Assembly: GCA_038025085.1 (NCBI GenBank)
Contig: CM076147.1
Coordinates: 36,246,766 to 36,310,765 of the forward strand
Length of the DNA: 64,000 nucleotides
Source of the DNA: Tetragonia tetragonoides
Taxonomy: Eukaryota > Streptophyta > Magnoliopsida > Caryophyllales > Aizoaceae
Direction: 5' to 3'
The translations under genes were made by a program, and so were the position numbers. This document shows, in pieces, positions 19,808 through 32,600 of this stretch; positions within the stretch are counted from its first letter, which is position 1; each line of letters opens with the position of its first letter. Under the pieces are notes generated by a model. It was not told where the DNA came from, did not search any database, and saw nothing but the letters and a program-made list of their open reading frames with translations.

Positions 19808-21445
19808 TCTGGTAGTAGTGGTGGTGGGATTGGCGGCTGCGTAAAGAGTAAGTGGGAGGAGAGAGAAAAAGGAGAAAAGGTTAGCAAAAGGATACGGCAA
19901 AGGAAATGAAATGAAAGCGTACAGTAAAATGGGCAAAGTAATGTCCAGACCACCGTTAGTCCACCTAGACCCAAAGAGGGAGGGTGAACACTGAAGAGAG
20001 AGAGGGGGAGGCAGAAGAGAGAGATTGGGGGGATATCCACGTCATCCACTTGTGGGAGGACCGGGGTCTAGACAATAAGAATTGGTAAAATATACTCATG
20101 TGATTTCCACCCCAATCGTGGGTAAATAAACAAAACTCCGAAACTAAGGCATAGTGAAAACTTATAATGCTAATAGAATATAATAAAATAAACTTATTAT
20201 GAGAATATTGTCGGTCTCTCCCTCATTCTTGAGCTAGCACGATCATTGAACGGCCACAAAAGACGTCGTGGCGTTTTTGCACATAAGTGATATGACTTCT
20301 ATCTTAGATGGTTGCACTTGCACATAAATCGTCATTTGAGATTACCGTAATTTGCTTTCATCTTTTTACCGGTTTTATTTTTGAATAAAATGTGAGAAGT
20401 TATGTGCATGTTATATCTTATATGAGTGCAAGTGGTGGTAAAATGGGAAAAGCGAGTCTTAAGTGAATGAAAAACAAAATCTAGCTAAGGGAGAAATATG
20501 GAAGGGGTGATGACAAAGGCGTTTTTGCTTTAAAGGAGTGTTTTATGTCAAAAAAATTATTGGGTTATTTCTTGCAAATACTTGAATTTATAGGGGAGGC
20601 AAATCTTTCCTTGATTTTTAATCAGAGCTCAAACTGACTTCAAGATTCTAACTTCGGTTGAGCTTGATCTTCTGCACCCAAGTTGTATAGGAGTAGCATT
20701 TACTCCTAAGTATTGATTAACGAAATGAAATTGAACTCGTATACGAACATGGCTTATTCCGTAGGATGAAGAGAGAAAAAAAATGCCTCATTTCTAAGTA
20801 CTTCTAAAAGAGTAGTGATAAAATATATCACCATACAAATATAAAAGCAGCAACAAGTTTCAAACAAGCCCCACACATTTATAGGTTTTTTTTTTTACTT
20901 TCCCTTCTTTTGAATAGCAAGGAAACCTCCAATTTTCATGATAATGAAACTCAAACCCAAATTGTTGCTCAAACAAATTGGGGGTGCGACAATGCACTAC
21001 CCACCCCAAACTGAAGCATTTGAAGTTATGGACATTTGCAATACCTGCTAGAACATAAGCTGAAAGCCTGAAAATAATTTCGAAGTATTCATTTTCATAT
21101 TTACGCTTACGCACATAAGTTCAGGCATTCACAATTTTAATCTGCTAGCATATTACTTCTGATGCTAGAGCCAAAATTTGATTGGTCTATTGGTAATCAC
21201 TAATTAGAACTATTCCACAGCACCCATTCTTGAATTTCAGGCAACAAACCCAGGTGCATATATCTAATATACCATTATATCATTTACAGCTCAATTAGGT
21301 GGATGCTCTCTTTGATATCAGCAGCGTGACTACAACCAACTTCTGTTAGTATGGGAGCTATGGATGCATAAAGCATACCGACGGCCAGCAACCCAGTGAA
21401 AGATAAACCCCTGTCATCAACAATTTTCCTGCGTATTGCCATCTA
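19808..21445. other. Intergenic region: DAPAT promoter side and MTP11 3' flank
   Basis: This 1.6-kb spacer holds the 5' flank of the aminotransferase gene (purine-rich on the plus strand, about 19850-20030) and the 3' flank of the metal transporter. Nothing beyond AT-rich unique-looking DNA was recognised; no RNA gene or transposon end was found. Confidence 0.6.
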
Positions 21446-24400
21446 CTAGTAGGCTTGAGCATGTTCAGGTTTGTGAGAGAATTCATAGTCGAGGTGAACG
21501 AAAGCACGTTCTATTTCAGGTAAGAGTTCAAGTTTCTCTTGCAAAGACTCCCCAATGTCGTGTGCCTCCTGTAAGGGCATGCCTGCAGGCAGGACGATGT
21601 CAACCTCGACAAAGTAGTGTGACCCAAATGTGTATGCCCGGACTGTGTCAATATGCTTGATGGCCTTGTGGTGGTTCCAACAGAGGTAAGTTAATTTCTG
21701 CAAATAGTCTGGCGTGGCAGATTTTCCAACTAACGAATTTACATTTTCCAATACAGTCATTGACCATGTACGTATTGTGTAGATTGCAAGCTGCAAGAGA
21801 AGAAATTCTTTATCAGCATCAGAGCACTCTTAAAAAGAAAAGGCAAAGGTAAGTAATATAAAAGCAAGAAATAATTATCATGCTAATTTATTGCAAACAG
21901 CAGAAAGAAGAAAGCTGTGAATTAAGAGTTCTTACACCCTCATGCCCACACCGAATTTTTGAGACAAGGCCTCCAAAATCATCAGCTTCCTTACAGCACT
22001 GTAATCATTTCATGGCTTCTATCCTCCAAATTAATGTTTCGCGTTTTGTTACAATGCTCTTACTATATAAGTATAACTCTAAATTATTCAGTCCTAGTGT
22101 TATAAACACAAAAATCCTAGCATGATTGTGAACGAAGGCATTTTGCTGAACAACATAAAATAGTGTCTACTCTTTATTATGGGCTGTGATTTCGATTCCA
22201 GCACCAGGGGCAAAAGCCCATCAAGCACGTTTAGAGGAATCTTGGGAACGAAAACATAATTCAGTAAACAAGGCATTCCTGTAATTACAGAAAATCTCGT
22301 TCACATAGGACGAGTTCAATTATTAGAAATCTAAATCTGGCCATGCTTGTTACATGAAGCTTAATCGATCCACATACAGCTTAAACTTTGAAACATCAGA
22401 TGGTGAAACAAAGAACAACAGATCACTTTTCACACAGGATGCAGGCTTTTCTGAATCAGAAATGAGAAACCTATAGACAGTATAGAGCGGCCAAGTGGGG
22501 CAAGTGGATACATCATTGATTTGGAGACTAAAGACTCTTTCCTTCGATTATATTGAGAATAAATTCCTAGATGAGTACAATGTAAAACAAAGCTGTGATG
22601 GACCAAAGAAGAGGTCAACTTCCAAAATGTTGCAGTACACTTATTGACCTATCGAAAAACATGCTTGATATGATGGACCATTTGCTTCCTGGGGACTGTT
22701 CTTAGGCATGAATCCTTTTTTACACACTATATGGCCCCCTTGCCTCATCACTAGATTCCCTATTAGCTACAAGAGATCAATAATCCTACCATTGGTGAAT
22801 TGTAAAACGGTACTGCTTCAAGCCATCAAAAGTCATAACGCTTGGTCTAGCTATACCAATGGTAAGACGCCTCAGCAAATAAGAGGGAGGGGGATTTCAC
22901 TTACAATAATAGCTCCAACAGGATCCATCCAATCACTAACGTAATTAGCCAGGAGTGCAGCAATAAGGCCAATAATGTTGGTGATAACATCAAAAAAGTG
23001 GTCCTGCGCATAAGCTTTGACTATCTCATTGGTGAAAGAGCGGCAGTAAAGGACCAATAGAAGTTTAACCAAAGTAACTGAGAGCATGATGCCTACAAGC
23101 CAGCTTTCTTGTTCCTTCGACAGGCTGAAATCACTCTCCTGAGCCCAACAAATTTTGATGTCAATTATGATGAGAATAAACAATGACATGTTCAATACGG
23201 CAAAGTTGGCAACACAGATGATTCAAATGTGTCAAAAGTCAAAACTCATCTAGGTAAGCCAGACATCTATACGTGCCAATTGCCAAGGAACATATGAAGA
23301 AAGAGATTTACATCAGATAAGAGCTGCCGCACTGACTCCAGTATAATCTGCAATCCCAACGTAGCCATGACAGAAGCAAAAACAAGGATTCCCTGCACAG
23401 AACATGTCATAAGCGTGGAAGTACTGAACATATATTTCAATTAACTTGAGGCATTATTCACCACTTTACTCAAACCGCGTGAAGGAAACAAGACAAGCAA
23501 CTGAAAATATTACCATCCCTCATGGACTTTTTATTCTTCTTCCCCAACCATCACGGACGTAGATGAGGAACAAGAAAGCACAAACTGAGTAGCTTACATC
23601 ATTCAGAATTGTATAGCAGACCCCAAAGTTTCAACATAAACCTAATTAAACAGCAATAGGGGAAAGCTTAACATCTTGATCAAGATAAATTTGCATATGT
23701 TCATCTATGTTTCTTTTCCCTTTTCTCTAAATCTCTTATTCATGCCACCTCCCTTTCTTGCCAATTGCCATTGCCACATCTAGCTCAGCATAGCCTCCTG
23801 AAACAATCAGGAAAGCAGAGCCTACAAGTAGATGTACACAATAGTTCACTTGCAGGACAAAGGTACAATGCATTTTAGATAATGGTAGGCAAAATTTATG
23901 CTGACCATCAGTAACCCTTCTCCGGTTCCCAGGAGCACTAATTAACATGATCTAGAAAGTACCATTGACAAGAGAAAAGGTCATTGCATTTCCCTAACAA
24001 TAAATTTCAACTTTAATATACTAATGTTCATACAAAACAGTTACACATGTACGCTTCTGGCTCTTCCATTTGTAGAAGGTCCTATGTCTCTACACAAAGG
24101 AGTTCTTTGCAGCGGAAAACTTCATTGTATTCTCAGGAGGAGAGGGTTCAGTTACACTAAGTCAGTAATAGATAGGATAATACTAAGTCAGGTTGGCACA
24201 TGTGCAATCTAACCTAAGGGGACAAGACATGAATCACAAGGTACCAAAGATAATCTAAACATTATTGGCCAATCTTAAATAGGCCAACATTTACAGATTC
24301 CTGTCCAACAAACTTATCTAAAGTGGAAAGAGATAAGACTTTCTGCTCACTATAGAAAAAGATCCTGAAGCACAACTTCCCCCATCTAGTTATTCTTAAT

Positions 24401-26903
24401 AATCCTTGTTTCATTAGTAATCATCATCTGTAATGCACGAAAAGAAGTTTAGACTCGTAGTGAGATCTTTCGGCACTATTGTCGGTTCCTCCATCAGGAT
24501 AAAACTATATAGCCAAACATTGGGATTCTGTCGCATAGCCCAGTGTCTGGATAGAAACAGTTAGGGCAGGGGACTAAGAGAAGTTGTCATAGTGAAACTA
24601 AAAGATTTCCTCCCAAAGCACAGGTATAGAGGTACTTGCAAGTCAGTAGAGGGGTCTCTTCATCATTACAATAAACAACGCGTAGATAGAGAAATATTGA
24701 ACTTCAAATATCACCTAAGCTCTGACCTATTTATTCTTTTTAAATTTGGAAAAAGAACACAGCATCATGCAGCAACATTATTCTTTAGTTCACAATAGCA
24801 AACCAGTACTCGATTGAGAAAAACAGATAACCACGGTAACTAAGACTTTAGTAGATGCTCTATAAATATGAAAATTCCGAATAAGGAACAAGAGTATGAA
24901 GGCATTCTCCCCTCAGTATAGTTCTAACTTCTTTCCAGAAGATACTTCAACATGCATAGCCAATAACAGCAATCATATACAAGAGTATGAAGGCAAATCC
25001 AGAAAGCATCACTAACCAGTGGCTGCATGCGTTTCTTTCCAATTGGGTACTGGTACGGGTTTGGTGTTGACATAGAAAATGCAGTGAACCACAGAATAAA
25101 ACCAGATAGAAGATCAAGAAGTGAATCCAATGTGGACGCAATGATCGCCAATGACCCACTTCGTACTGATGCATAAACCTTGGCAATAAAAAGAACCATA
25201 TTGGCAACATTTGATATCCTGATAGCAAAAGTCTCACTTTTAGCCAAACTCTCTCGCTCGTCCTGCAGCAAGTATAAACAGTCAAGTCAGTCCAAGCCAT
25301 GAAAACCTTTCGCTTCCAATGAAGCGGAAACTTGCAGAAACTATATCCAACGGTGATGAATCAAGCTATAAATTAAAACCTTTGACAACCCGGGCACAAA
25401 ACCACGCTCTGCCAAGGCATCCATTTTGCTAAAACCCTCCAGCATTTCTACTTGCTGCTGATAGTACACAGCCACATCATCTTCTGGCCCTGGAAACATC
25501 AAAAATACAAAAAGAATACATATGACTTGCATTACTTCAAAGCTTTAATAGCTTACTATGCTTGCAATAATTCATTGGTTACCACTTGAGTACCAGCATC
25601 GCCAATACTCCCTACATAACAAGGTTTCAGAGAACTAAGTAGTAACCAATATCAGTATGTCTGAAAGAACTAAGTGACATCCAAACATTAAACTTAACTT
25701 GATATACATGAATACATCATCACGATTCACGCAAAATAGTATTCATAGAGGTATAGTCTGTCAATCAACTATTTGGCTTCAAATAGATTGCCTACTTCCA
25801 GCAAGAGACTCCCCTAATAAGCAGATGTCAGAAAACCGAATACAGTAGGGTTATCTAGAAACTGGTTTACCTAGACACTTGGACATGGGCAACGTAAGCA
25901 TCATTCCAGTCCCAAATGCCCAATCACACAATACATAAGCAAAAAGGCGTAAGTTCAAAACTTGTAGCAGATTCCATGTAACCTTGATTACAAACTACAG
26001 AAGCCACAAACGCATCGGGATGAAGTGGAAACTAAACAAACTTACAAATATTCCCGTCACTTCCAGATTTTAGCATCTCCATCAACCCTGACCTCACCAA
26101 CCGGTGGTAGTTCATAGAACTAGTAGAAGAGCTCAATCTATACTATATCATATATCCAACTCATAATACCAACATATGGTATATCATAGTACAACCTTTT
26201 ATGCACCACAAGGAATCTAATACCTCTACACAAGTGTAAAATAAAACCCCTATTTCTAGCTTATATTCTAGTCAGGTAAGATCCAAGCTCACCCAATAAA
26301 ACCCCATACACCAAAAGAAGTTAAAAATTCTGTCTCATCCAACCAAACTTGCTAAAATCCACCAAACTTGTTACTTATTTAACTACTAAAGGACATCATC
26401 ACAAAAATAAGCTGAAATTCGAACCCAAAAAGCAACAACACTAGGTATTCACTGCCCATATAAAATAAAATCCCACAGAAACAGACCCAATACTGTTTTA
26501 ACACTCAAAACATAAAAATAGCAAATACCCAATTCACATCTCATATCAAAGAATCTATTTCATATAATTTCATTTCATTAACAATACTAAAAAAAGAACA
26601 GTAATTCCCCTACCAAAACACTTCCACTGACATTAAAATTTCCAAAATTAACAGAAATTAATTAACCAAAACAAGGAACTGATTGTGAAGTTTAAAACTT
26701 TTTTTGAGTTAGTTACCTAAAACCCCAAGACAATCGTGAAGTTTACGAGGTGGTTTTTCCTTGGGCTCAGGAGAAACATGAAAATCATCGAAATTTAGCC
26801 GCCATGAATGGTCCACACTTCCGCCATTGTCGCCTGATAACAAAAGCTTGTCAGAACCTCCATCATCGTCACGATCCAAGTCTAGCCTCACCATTTCCTT
26901 CAT
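21446..26903 (-). CDS. MTP11: Mn-type cation diffusion facilitator, metal tolerance protein 11-like
   Basis: CDF-family proton antiporter; Arabidopsis MTP11 loads manganese into Golgi or pre-vacuolar compartments for tolerance. Six exons join in frame: 26717-26903, 25380-25489, 25017-25262, 23312-23392, 22905-23138 and 21446-21790, encoding 400 residues (family about 394-400). The Mn-CDF signature DxxxD is present twice: DSLLD at 145-149 in TM2 and DHFFD at 254-258 in TM5. The cytosolic C-terminal metal-binding fold ([19 protein letters not shown]) follows. The N-terminal [15 protein letters not shown] and CLGVLGPEDDV blocks are close to MTP11. Two in-frame ATGs lie at 26903 and 26894; the first gives MKEMVRL and was used. 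No break is seen. MTP8-10 are less likely from sequence memory. Confidence 0.95.
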
Positions 26904-27583
26904 TTTCTCTCTCCTCCCAGAAATAATAAATAGTACTCAGTTTTTTTTGGTGACTAGTAAATAGTGAGAAAAATGAACATACACAGTGGCCTAAAAAGGG
27001 AAGTGTATAGAAGTGGTATAAAAAGGAAAATTTAAGGAAAATAGAAGGGTATTTTAGGAAAGAAAAAAATAAAATGGTTGAAAGGGAAGGGCGTGTTTGG
27101 TTTGGTGAATTGGTGTGGTTATTAAATTGAGGAGAGATTAGAGAGGCGGAATTTTCTCAACCAGGGAAGACGAAAGTGGACTGAAAACAAACAGGGTATC
27201 ACGCACCTATTGCGTCACGCGCTGTGTTAGTAAGCTAAAAGTACACGTGGCGGTGTGTGGTTGGTGGAGTGGAGAGTGAGAGAGTGGGGGAGGATAGAGA
27301 GAGAGAGTGGTCAGTGGAGTGAGAAGATGCAAGGGGAGTCTTTTTTGGAGTTGCATCAAGAAATCTGGAGATTTTTTGGATAGAGAGATAAATATTCAAT
27401 AATATCCAATTTTTAGGGGGGACACGTGTACGGTGGAGATTTTAAAAGAGAGAGATGATTGTTGAAGATAGCAACCAACGTGATGAAGGAGATTCTTGTT
27501 AATTACTGATTTGAGAGTATGGGAATTCATATATAATCGACTGTTATTTAATAGTACTCCATAGTACTAATTTATAGTACTAA

Positions 27584-27870
27584 GGGGCCGTTTGGTTGGG
27601 GGTAATGATTAAAGGGGTAATAGAATGAAATTTTAGGCTAAAATGGGAGGTATGTGAGGTAGTGGGGGTTAGATTTTGTGGGAATGAGGGTAATGATTAC
27701 CCCCATTTGAGGGATAATTGAAATCCACCTCCCCATTGGGTAATGATATTCCCCCATCCTTTTCTCCATTACCCTCTTAATCATTACCCCTCGTCATCAC
27801 TTCACATTACTATTTTAGCCTACAAATTCATTTCATTACCCCTTAATCATTACCCCAACCAAACGACCCC
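27584..27870. mobile_element. Tourist-like (PIF/Harbinger) MITE, 287 bp with TAA target duplication
   Basis: The left terminus is GGGGCCGTTTGGTTGGGGGT. The reverse complement of the right terminus is GGGGTCGTTTGGTTGGGGTA, and the inverted repeat extends about 37 bp with small indels. The element is flanked by TAA at 27581-27583 and 27871-27873, the 3-bp duplication typical of PIF/Harbinger. The interior has no coding capacity. It lies about 680 bp upstream of the MTP11 start codon. Confidence 0.9.
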
Positions 27871-29179
27871 TAATTATAATAGTGGATTAGAGGGAATCAA
27901 ACAAAGATAATTTAATGGAAATTTTGAATGTCCGAAAAAGATTTTGATCTTTAGTTATGTCATAGTCAAATATTCTGGTAGAGTTTGGTTGCATCAACAC
28001 TTGTTTAGATCAGCATCATAGAGTTGGGAATCTCTTCATTTCACTTGCTTTTATTTACCCGATGGAGGCCTAAATCTCTTAAATTTTACGGTACATTTTG
28101 GTAAGAAGTTTTCATTTCTTTTAACAAATGGAGAAGATCCTAACCCCATAATATCAGCACCATAATATCATGGCAACGCGTAAACTTCCAAAACAATTTG
28201 TTACTATCATAGTATGAGGGATGTGTAACTCTATAGTGATTCATGATTTCACGGTATGGTGCAACTGGGAGATAGCTTGAAAAAGTCTTTGCGATAGTAT
28301 CCAATAAGTAACCTCAAAATGTTAGCTATAAGTCTTTTTTTTCCGACTTAAAACAAACTAACTAAATTGAAATGATTTGACGTTGAAATTTATTGATTGT
28401 AATTAATTAACTAATCTTACATGTAAAAAAAATAAAATAATCTTACCTTAGCTAAACTAGGCTAATCTGAACAGTAGTACTAATATGTAAGAGAAAAATG
28501 AGGTTACATGGCTAGATTGAAGCCAATACTGGACTGAAAATTTGGAACACGAGGTGTCGTTTGTTATTTAGGGAGGAGTAATGGCCAAAAGGAGCTTAAG
28601 CAAGACTAACATCTAAATAGCACTCAAAACGAACTTTGTGTCACCCTCCTAACCCGAGCACATGGAAGCTCAAAGTTGATGCTAGGCAGTTGAAGTTTGG
28701 AGAATGTTGGTGTACATGATTGTGATTTGGATATTGTGCCCCTTGGCTCTCACTAGCTAGTACATGGGTTACTTTGATCCGGAATTGTTAAGGGTTTAGA
28801 TATGAACTTTTTTTTGGATATAAGGTGGTATGGAAAGCTGGATTAGATCGATGATTGCGGTAAGTAATTGTAGTAACGCTATTTTTAAATTAAATAAAAG
28901 TGAGGTTCCGAAAAGCTTTTCTTTTTTCCTCTTGGTAATTAAAGGATTTTATTAATCACCATTGAATATGGTCATGTGAAAACAAGCAGAGTCAAGAACA
29001 TCAAAATAACTAAATATCACCTTTACATAATAACATAATCATATGCTACATAGGTGATTTACATGATAATCACAAGAACAAAATCACAAATCACTAAACA
29101 ACTTTCCTTATTTCTCGTGTAATTGGGCTCTGATACATACGATCAGTTGTATCCTCCTGACAATAACAGGTTTCGAAAA

Positions 29180-29389
29180 GCTTAATTAGTGAGCTTTCGA
29201 GGTTAGATATGTGTAACTTTTTTTATTCTATTTTATGAAGGTAAAAATGTATCAACTTTTTAGATATTAACAAAAATAAATAACAAAGAGCTTTATTAGT
29301 GAGCTTTCAAGTTTAGATATGTATAACTTTTTTTATGAAGGTAAAAATGTGTCAACTTTTTAGATATTAACAAAAAATAAATAACAAAG
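29180..29389. repeat. Tandem duplication of a roughly 105-bp unit
   Basis: Copy 1 (about 29180-29288) and copy 2 (about 29289-29389) share TTAGTGAGCTTTC, GTTAGATATGT, ATGAAGGTAAAAATGT and TCAACTTTTTAGATATTAAC in the same order. Copy 2 lacks a short TATTCTATTT segment. It sits 30 bp beyond the 3' end of the tRNA gene. Confidence 0.9.
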
Positions 29390-29410
29390 ATTCAAGCAAG
29401 AGAAAGGGGA

Positions 29411-29417
29411 AAAAAAA
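29411..29417 (-). terminator. Pol III terminator (T7) of the tRNA-His gene
   Basis: Seven T residues on the tRNA strand, one base beyond the acceptor stem, as expected for termination of Pol III transcription. Confidence 0.85.
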
Positions 29418-29418
29418 C

Positions 29419-29489
29419 GTGGCTGCTGGGATTCGAGCCCAGGTCTCCACGGCCACAACGTGGAATTCTAACCACTAAACTACAGCCAC
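29419..29489 (-). tRNA. tRNA-His (anticodon GUG)
   Basis: Read on the minus strand, the acceptor arms GTGGCTG and CAGCCAC pair fully. The anticodon stem CCACG/CGTGG encloses the loop TTGTGGC with anticodon GTG, and the T arm CTGGG/CCCAG encloses CTCGAAT. The A-box (TAGTTTAGTGGTTAGAA) and B-box (GGGCTCGAATCCC) are intact. A T7 run follows immediately (29411-29417 on the opposite strand), a proper Pol III terminator. The span given excludes the discriminator base, which reads G here. No intron. Confidence 0.96.
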
Positions 29490-29517
29490 TTTGTTGAACA
29501 ATCATCCAACAAATATT

Positions 29518-29536
29518 TTATAAAATATATAATATA
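29518..29536 (+). promoter_or_regulatory. TATA-rich element upstream of HEXO1
   Basis: The TATAAAATATATAATATA stretch lies about 160 bp upstream of the hexosaminidase ATG and only about 29 bp from the 5' end of the divergently transcribed tRNA-His gene. It is the best TATA candidate in the region. A CT-rich leader (29671-29688) follows, directly before the ATG. Confidence 0.5.
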
Positions 29537-29692
29537 CACGTGGCGAGTGACGACAATCATTCTTCATCATCCTTCCAAAATGTCAACAGACACAGAAAAA
29601 CCCACTGCACTTGTCCCTTGCTCTATTGGAGTATATCATCAATCATCATCACTACAACCAACAGACCTCACACACTCTCTCTCTCTCCAAAA

Positions 29693-32600
29693 ATGTTTCC
29701 GACAACCACCGCCATGATTTTCTCTCTCCTCCTAACCACCACATTTACCCTCTCTCTCTCCTCCCTTTCCACCGCAACCGATTCTCTCACCTACATATGG
29801 CCATTGCCGGCGACCTTCACTTCCGGCGATGACACTCTCACCGTTGACCCCGATCTTTCTCTCTCCTCCTCCGTCAACTCTACCGTCATTTCCGACGCTT
29901 TTCGGCGATATAAGCGTCTCATTTTTAAACACGCCGTCAAGTTTTCCGGCAGGGCTCGTCTTCTTTCCGGTGGGCCCATTTATGACGTCAGCGTTATTTA
30001 CATCAAAGTTCATTCTCCGAGTGAAGAGGTTTTTGTGTTTTTTGTTAGGGTTTATTTTGTTTTTGTTGTTGTTGTAGTTTGAATTGTGAGTTTGTGACAT
30101 GTTTAATTGGTGGCAGCTTCAACTAGGAGTTGATGAGAGCTATACATTGAGCGTTGGAAGGAGAGATGAAGGCTCCATTGTTGGTGCGGCGAAAATTGAG
30201 GTAAGGGTTTTGATTGATTTGGTGTAATTATTTTGTTAGTTGAATTGAATTGAATTAAACTTTAATTTGATTAATTTTCGAGAAAATGATCTCTAATCTT
30301 CCTGTTAGAAAGAAAACAAGGAATAATAGTGATTCATTTGTGCTACCGAAATTTGTAGTATTTGGCATAAGCGTGGATGATGTTGGTAGAGGAGTGCTGT
30401 TATCCAATATTTTCATAGGGCTGTACTCTAAGTTTTCTGAAATTACTTAGATACAAGTTGAAGTGAGAAAGTTTGAAAATGATTTTGTAGATTCTTAAGT
30501 GAATGAAGCCATTATAGTTAAAGCTGGAAAACGTCATCTCACCGTGGGCAACTTTTAAATGTTGCAAAAAGCATCTCGTTGTATACTTGTATCCAATAAT
30601 CTCATTTAGATGTTTTTACATATCACATTAATAAACCAAGCAAGCAAGAACACTGAGATGATTGAAAGCACTGATCAAACAAGGATGGTTTATGTGGATA
30701 CTAGTTAGCTTAGCTTAGCTTGTGAACTCTATGGGGTTGTTACTAGGGACTTCTGTTCGGCCCTGTGTGCAGGATTTGCACCAAAAATAGAAAAAGAAGG
30801 ATCCTAAATAAGACCTGTTGAAGGTCTGAAGGATGAGTTTGACACAAAAAACTGAAAAAAATTAACCCCATAAGGATCCTTTCACAGGCCTGAAGTAAAA
30901 ATGGGGGAAAAAAAAAACCATCACAGCCTTTTGCTACTCACTAGTGATAATGCTGATGTTGATGTAACTGGAATGAAAAGAGAACATACTTAAAAGTATT
31001 TATACTTTGGGCTTATCTTTTATTGCCATACCGTGGCCAAAAAACTGATGATTGAATTATGTGAGTGGGTGGCATTACCTTTTTGACAGAATAAGGCAGT
31101 GCTGATTCTTCTCACTTTGTTTGTAGGCCGACACTGTATATGGTGCATTGCGAGCATTGGAGGTAGGTGTTATTAAACCTGTCTCCTGTTACTACATCAG
31201 TTTGGTTTTTCGTTTCTTTTTTTTAAGCTGGAATATACGGTGGTAGAGAGATTTGGCCTTGTTGTATGGCGGTAAGTGAGCATTGGATTTGGGAGTTTAA
31301 TATGAAGTCATGAACTGCATCTATGTGAATGGGAAGTTGGGTTGTTTGATATGCCAAACAAAGAAAGGTGTAAAAGAGACATAAAAAGGCAATTATTAGC
31401 CGCCTTTATTCGGCATGAATTTTTAAAGAATCTAACCCTGAATGCTTAATTTGTATAGGCACTAGCGTAATAGCAATAAAGAAAACTCGTTCTTTTATAG
31501 CTAATCATCAACTAATTGGAATTCTGCAGATCTACCATTTGAAATAGAATCTAAGAAGGAATCAGCTAAGTGATGAGGGAATTTAAGTGGATCCCAAAGC
31601 TATATATTAAATTAAGAAAACAAAACAAGTTAAACCATACTCCTACTATAAGGGATTAGTTTATGATTCAATCCATAAGCACATGGAGGGGAGGGGAATT
31701 CCGTCCAAGACACCAAGCTAGGAATAAGGAACACTTCAGCTAACATCTTGATTTGTTACCAACATTTGGTTGAGGATATCAAGTTCACCTCATAAATACA
31801 TACGAGCATCACACTTTTGCTGAAATATGAGCTAACATGTATGGTAATATAGGGCTGTTTCCTCAAACCTGGGCATGATCCAATTTGCAAACCTGAAATT
31901 CTCCACTTGTGTGCATTGTCAAGGCGAGTTTGTCTTGGAAAGCACCCTTTAAAGTTTTTGGCCATATGCCTAGCTTCACTTAGTTAGAAAGGGGTTATGT
32001 ACAAGATGAACATAATCTCCCAGATTTCCTTGAAGGATGAAAGCTCAGGATTGGAAAACAAAATGGATATGAAACTGTAGGACGGTTTTGCGCACAGGAA
32101 CATGCCTAGATTTATTCCGTCCGCCTTGCACTTCATGAATTGATTAAAAATGTCAGGATAAGTTTTGACTTCCATACCTTTGTAGCTTTTACTCTCTATG
32201 TTTTAAACTTATTTTCTCTATGTTACAACTTTGTTCATTCATCTGTAGCTTTAGTAGCTGGTCTTGTCACAACTTATATCTATAGCAGTTTATTATTTTT
32301 ACTAAATGACACTTTGCACGGCCAATTAACCAGATTGGTATATAAAATGAGCCCTCCTTGACTCAGGCGACGTATGGGTATATTAAAAGTACACTGAGGA
32401 CAAATTCGCCGCTGGAGAAAAACATTTATTGTGTATTTTTACCATTTTCAGCCTAAAAATGAACTTTTGAATGTTGGAAATTAAAAGTTGACATTTTTTT
32501 TATAGGAAAAGCTGATAATTTTAATAGAAAATCAAAATCAATATTAAAAAAAAGGAAAATACCATAGCCATATCCTTTTCATTTTTTTGATCTTTCTCAA

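Larger units (their letters stand above)
26904..29418. other. Intergenic region between MTP11 and the tRNA-His gene
   Basis: Contains the MTP11 5' flank (purine-rich, about 27000-27330), a complete Tourist-like MITE (27584-27870) and a 107-bp tandem duplication (29180-29389). The part from 27871 to about 29160 is AT-rich with no recognised coding region or repeat. Confidence 0.65.

Noticed and set aside
29540..29692. In-frame extension of HEXO1 upstream of its ATG
   Set aside because: It begins at GTG, crosses the TATA/leader region, and would bury the signal peptide that starts at 29693.
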